Assembly: GCF_002802905.1 (NCBI RefSeq)
Contig: NZ_PEBK01000001.1
Span: forward strand, 186,001 to 250,000
Reading direction: 5' to 3'
Length of the DNA stretch: 64,000 nt
Source of the DNA: Bifidobacterium simiarum
GTDB lineage: Bacteria; Actinomycetota; Actinomycetes; Actinomycetales; Bifidobacteriaceae
The position numbers were made by a program, and so were the translations under genes. This document shows, piece after piece, positions 61,011 through 64,000 of the stretch (positions within the stretch are counted from its first letter, which is position 1; every line of letters begins with the position of its first letter). Under the pieces are notes generated by a model. That model searched no databases and was not told the origin of the DNA. It was given only the letters and a program-made list of their open reading frames with translations.

Positions 61011-62518
61011 CGTTCACCTTCCTCGTTGCCGTTGCCGTTGCCCATGCCGTCATCATCCGTGGCAGCGATGCTCATCACCCGTACCTGCGTGGATCCGCGT
61101 ATGGACGTGTCCGTGTCATCCGACAAGCCCATACGGGCGCCGATCGCGTCCAGACTCGTGCGCAATGCCTGCTGGACGGCATGCCAGTCGTGTCCGGATC
61201 CCATGACCGTCAGTCCGGTCGTCTCCATGCCGATGGATTTCGCCACCGGAGCGATACGGCCGATGTTGTCGATCGATTCGCCGTCCAGCTGCCCGGCCGC
61301 CATCACCAGCATCTGATCGGAATGACCCTTCGCCCGCATGATGTCGATAGGGACGTGCCGGCGGTAGGCGGTTTCGCTGCCTCCGAAATACTCCCGGACC
61401 ATCGTCCGTTCGCTGCCGGCATGCGGGCCGAGTTCCGCCCCGACCGTGAACATCGTGCCGTAGAGGTCCGGGTGCGCGGGCCCGAGCTGCACCGCGCAGG
61501 TGCCGCCCTGCGAGAATCCGCCGATCGCCCACTGCTTAGGGTCGCGGGACGCCGGCAGGTTCGCGGTGATCCAGTCGGTCACGTCCCGGGTGAGATACGT
61601 TTCGGCGTCGCCGTATTTCTCGGAATCGACGCACAGCGTGTTGTGGAACGCGTTGCCGAGCTGATCGGCGGAGACCACGATGGGCGCCAGTCCGTGGTGC
61701 CGGGCGGCGTAGTCGTCGAAGATCGAGCTCAGCTCGCCGGCCAGGAACGCCCGGTCCGGGCTTCCCGGCTGACCGGACAGCATGAGGAACACCGGCAGAC
61801 GCGGCGGCGTCTTCGACAGCGCGGCCGGCGGCAGATACACCACCGCCTCGCGGGCGCGGAACCCGGACGTCGTCGCGGGGATGATCACCGAACCGGTCCG
61901 GCCGTGGGAGGGCACGGCGCCCAGATCGCCCGACGCCGCCCGCTGCCGCCACTGCGCGGGCGAAAGCCGCGCTGCCCGGATCCGCGAGACGTCGAGCCGG
62001 GAGAACGACGAGACGCCCAGCACGCTGCCGAGCGTGGGGTATTCGCCGTACACGGCGTTGACATTCACCGCGCACGACAGCACGGCGAACGGAATCAGCG
62101 CCGCCGATGCCGCGCGTCTGGCCCCACGCGTGACCACGATCGAGGCGATCGCCGCGCCAAGCGGGGCGAGACCGACGGCCACGGCCCAGACCACCTTGAT
62201 CCCCAGCATCACACCGAAGACGAGGTAATGGTCAAGCAGCCAGGCCACCGAGAAGCCGACGGCGAATCCGACCGCGGCGCCGGCGATGATCACGGCCGGC
62301 CGTCGGAACCGTCCGATCGGGCCGTCGTCGTTCCGGCCTCCACTGTTCCTGCTGCCGGCAGCTCCGGAACGTACCGCCTCGTACAGCGCGATGCCGAACA
62401 GACCGGCCACGCCGATCACGGTGACGGCGAACAGGGTGACCGGCAGCCACCCCGAGTCGATGTCGAGCTTCAGCAGCCGGATCATCCACGGCGCGCGCAG
62501 GGTCGTTCCTCCGTCCAA
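61007..62518 (-). CDS. Membrane-anchored esterase (alpha/beta hydrolase, esterase D-like)
   Basis: A protein of ~503 residues: four predicted helices in the first ~170 residues, then an exported alpha/beta hydrolase. GGFSQGGTCAV carries the nucleophile Ser; an Asp (AAGQLDGES) and His (GSGHDWHAV) complete the triad. The start is set at TTG 62518 after GGGAGGA; no ATG lies near the first helix except one 13 codons further in. It resembles actinobacterial mycolyltransferase-like esterases. It overlaps the MprF-like gene, and in actinobacteria such pairs modify membrane lipids. The pairing and role are inferred. Confidence 0.8.
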   Translation of the reverse strand: MDGGTTLRAPWMIRLLKLDIDSGWLPVTLFAVTVIGVAGLFGIALYEAVRSGAAGSRNSGGRNDDGPIGRFRRPAVIIAGAAVGFAVGFSVAWLLDHYLVFGVMLGIKVVWAVAVGLAPLGAAIASIVVTRGARRAASAALIPFAVLSCAVNVNAVYGEYPTLGSVLGVSSFSRLDVSRIRAARLSPAQWRQRAASGDLGAVPSHGRTGSVIIPATTSGFRAREAVVYLPPAALSKTPPRLPVFLMLSGQPGSPDRAFLAGELSSIFDDYAARHHGLAPIVVSADQLGNAFHNTLCVDSEKYGDAETYLTRDVTDWITANLPASRDPKQWAIGGFSQGGTCAVQLGPAHPDLYGTMFTVGAELGPHAGSERTMVREYFGGSETAYRRHVPIDIMRAKGHSDQMLVMAAGQLDGESIDNIGRIAPVAKSIGMETTGLTVMGSGHDWHAVQQALRTSLDAIGARMGLSDDTDTSIRGSTQVRVMSIAATDDDGMGNGNGNEEGER

Positions 62519-62680
62519 AAGCCATTCCTCCCGTCCATTGGCGTCCAGACCGTTCCTCGGCCATGACGACTCACCTAGGGTAGTGCGGTCCGCCTTCACG
62601 TCACATCGTTCCCGGGGATGATGCCGGGGTTCGCGGTCGCGGAAGGTCGAGATCCCGTGCCCGGCGATACCATGTGGAGC

Positions 62681-63460
62681 ATGGATATCAATGAGGGCCG
62701 CCATGACGGCGAATGCGTGATCTTCGGGGCCGGAAGCTACTACGACGAGCAGCCGACGATCCTAGGCGGGGCGTTCGTCGTCGCGGCCGACGGCGGACTG
62801 GACCATGTGCGGGCGCTGGGCGTCGACGCCGACGTGGTGATCGGCGACTTCGATTCGCTGGACCACGATTTCGACACCTACGCGCATCTGCACGGCATCA
62901 CCCGTCTGCCCAGCGAGAAGGACGATACCGACATGTTCGCCGCGGTCAAGCTCGGCTGGGCCCATGGGGCGCGACGGTTCCACATCTACGGCGGGCTCGG
63001 CGGCCGGGTCGACCACACGCTGGCCAACATCCAGACGCTGGCGCGCATCGCGGCTCACGGGGGAGTGGGCTTCCTGCACGGCGACGGGCAGATCCTCACC
63101 GTGCTCTGCGACGGCACGCTGTCGTTCCGGGCGTGGGATGCGCCGGCACGCAGCATGATCTCGGTGTTCGCCCACGGCGGCGTCGCCCGTCACGTCACGA
63201 TCGGCGGACTCAAGTACGGGGTGCGCGATGCCGTGCTGCGCGACACGAAGCCGATCGGGGTGAGCAACGAGTTCCTCGCCGGGCAAGAAGGCTGGGTGTC
63301 GGTGGGCGACGGCGCGCTCGTCGTGGTCTTTCCCGTGTCCGCGCCGGCCCCGGCATGGCGCACCGAGCGCGGGGACGAGGGGCCGGATGCGCTCGGCGTC
63401 ATCGACACGCACGTCTCCCGACTGCTGTCGAAACGTGCCGCGTCCTCCGAGAAGCGGTGA
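62681..63460 (+). CDS. Thiamine pyrophosphokinase
   Basis: A 259-residue enzyme turning thiamine into thiamine diphosphate. VAADGGLDHVRALGVDADVV, IGDFDSLD, LPSEKDDTDMFAAVKLG and IYGGLGGRVDHTLANIQ are the family motifs. The start is ATG 62681 or 62672; GGAG lies only 1 nt before the first. The last ~40 residues after GDGALVVVFPV are a short extension. Divergent from the esterase-MprF operon. Confidence 0.92.
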   Translation: MDINEGRHDGECVIFGAGSYYDEQPTILGGAFVVAADGGLDHVRALGVDADVVIGDFDSLDHDFDTYAHLHGITRLPSEKDDTDMFAAVKLGWAHGARRFHIYGGLGGRVDHTLANIQTLARIAAHGGVGFLHGDGQILTVLCDGTLSFRAWDAPARSMISVFAHGGVARHVTIGGLKYGVRDAVLRDTKPIGVSNEFLAGQEGWVSVGDGALVVVFPVSAPAPAWRTERGDEGPDALGVIDTHVSRLLSKRAASSEKR

Positions 63461-63702
63461 TCGGCGGATTGATCGGCGTCGGACGGGTCTCGCCGGATGG
63501 CGGTCGTCGGATGGCGTTCGCCACCGGGCGACGACGATATCGCGTTCGGCAAAAGTTCAGACGACTTTGAGACGAAAGCCACCAAAAAGTACAGGTGGCA
63601 CAGTAGGATGAGACACGTTGGCAATAGCTGGCAGAATCGTGTGAACGCTCTCTATGAGGGCAATCGTGCGATCGATGCCACGTCCACTCAGGAGATAAAT
63701 AA

Positions 63703-64000
<298 letters not shown>

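Noticed and set aside
62618-62704. Longer versions of the esterase (to 62704) and thiamine pyrophosphokinase (from 62618)
   Set aside because: These would overlap each other head to head. TTG 62518 after GGGAGGA and ATG 62681 fit domain starts better.

Overview
The window is a high-GC stretch, almost certainly from a Bifidobacterium chromosome. The evidence is the RmlC-RmlD fusion enzyme, the DUF5648-repeat surface proteins, strong AAGGAG-type ribosome sites, LacI-regulated glycoside hydrolase clusters, an actinobacterial bL37 ribosomal peptide and a SigH/SigR-like ECF factor. No rRNA, tRNA, phage or Cas gene was seen. The window opens inside a 2-hydroxyacyl-CoA dehydratase activase-type gene and closes inside gap.

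Layout. 1-9.3 kb: the activase-like giant, then a MarR regulator with a heterodimeric ABC exporter, then a block of structured intergenic repeats. 9.3-12 kb: a degenerate array of palindromic 28-bp repeats at 51-bp spacing, an 11-G homopolymer in front of a secreted DUF5648/excalibur protein, and a decayed ISL3-type insertion sequence. 12-31 kb: a rhamnose-type cell-wall polysaccharide cluster. It holds a DUF2142 membrane protein, an L,D-transpeptidase, RmlB, RmlC-RmlD, RmlA, several glycosyltransferases, a flippase, a Wzm/Wzt exporter and a 1365-residue glycosyltransferase built from a tandem duplication. 31-37.4 kb: peptidoglycan genes (ATP-grasp ligase, DegT/DnrJ-type PLP enzyme, FemAB, MurE) and a DnaQ-like exonuclease. 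37.4-38.5 kb: an ECF sigma factor translationally coupled to a Cys-containing small protein.

38.5-55 kb: two carbohydrate-use loci. The first has an MFS transporter, LacI regulator, GH28 and GH43. The second has a LacI regulator, GH31, MFS transporter and an orphan sugar-binding lipoprotein. Between them lie endonuclease IV, an orphan zinc/manganese-binding lipoprotein behind a Zur-like box, and three related 39-42 residue peptides. These peptides start with a shared Lys-rich N-terminus. Two of them have well-formed promoters carrying palindromes in or over the core elements. Four copies of GAAANCGNTTTC occur at 38.8, 41.6, 41.7 and 48.7 kb; the last sits in the promoter of one small peptide and so links it to the sugar regulon. 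This small-peptide family is the best candidate for an undescribed system in the window.

55-64 kb: bL37, aldose epimerase, IspH, YbaK/EbsC deacylase, an MprF-like membrane protein overlapping an esterase, thiamine pyrophosphokinase and the start of gap. Structured MITE-like repeats recur at gene ends, and one copy lies in frame inside the GH43 gene.
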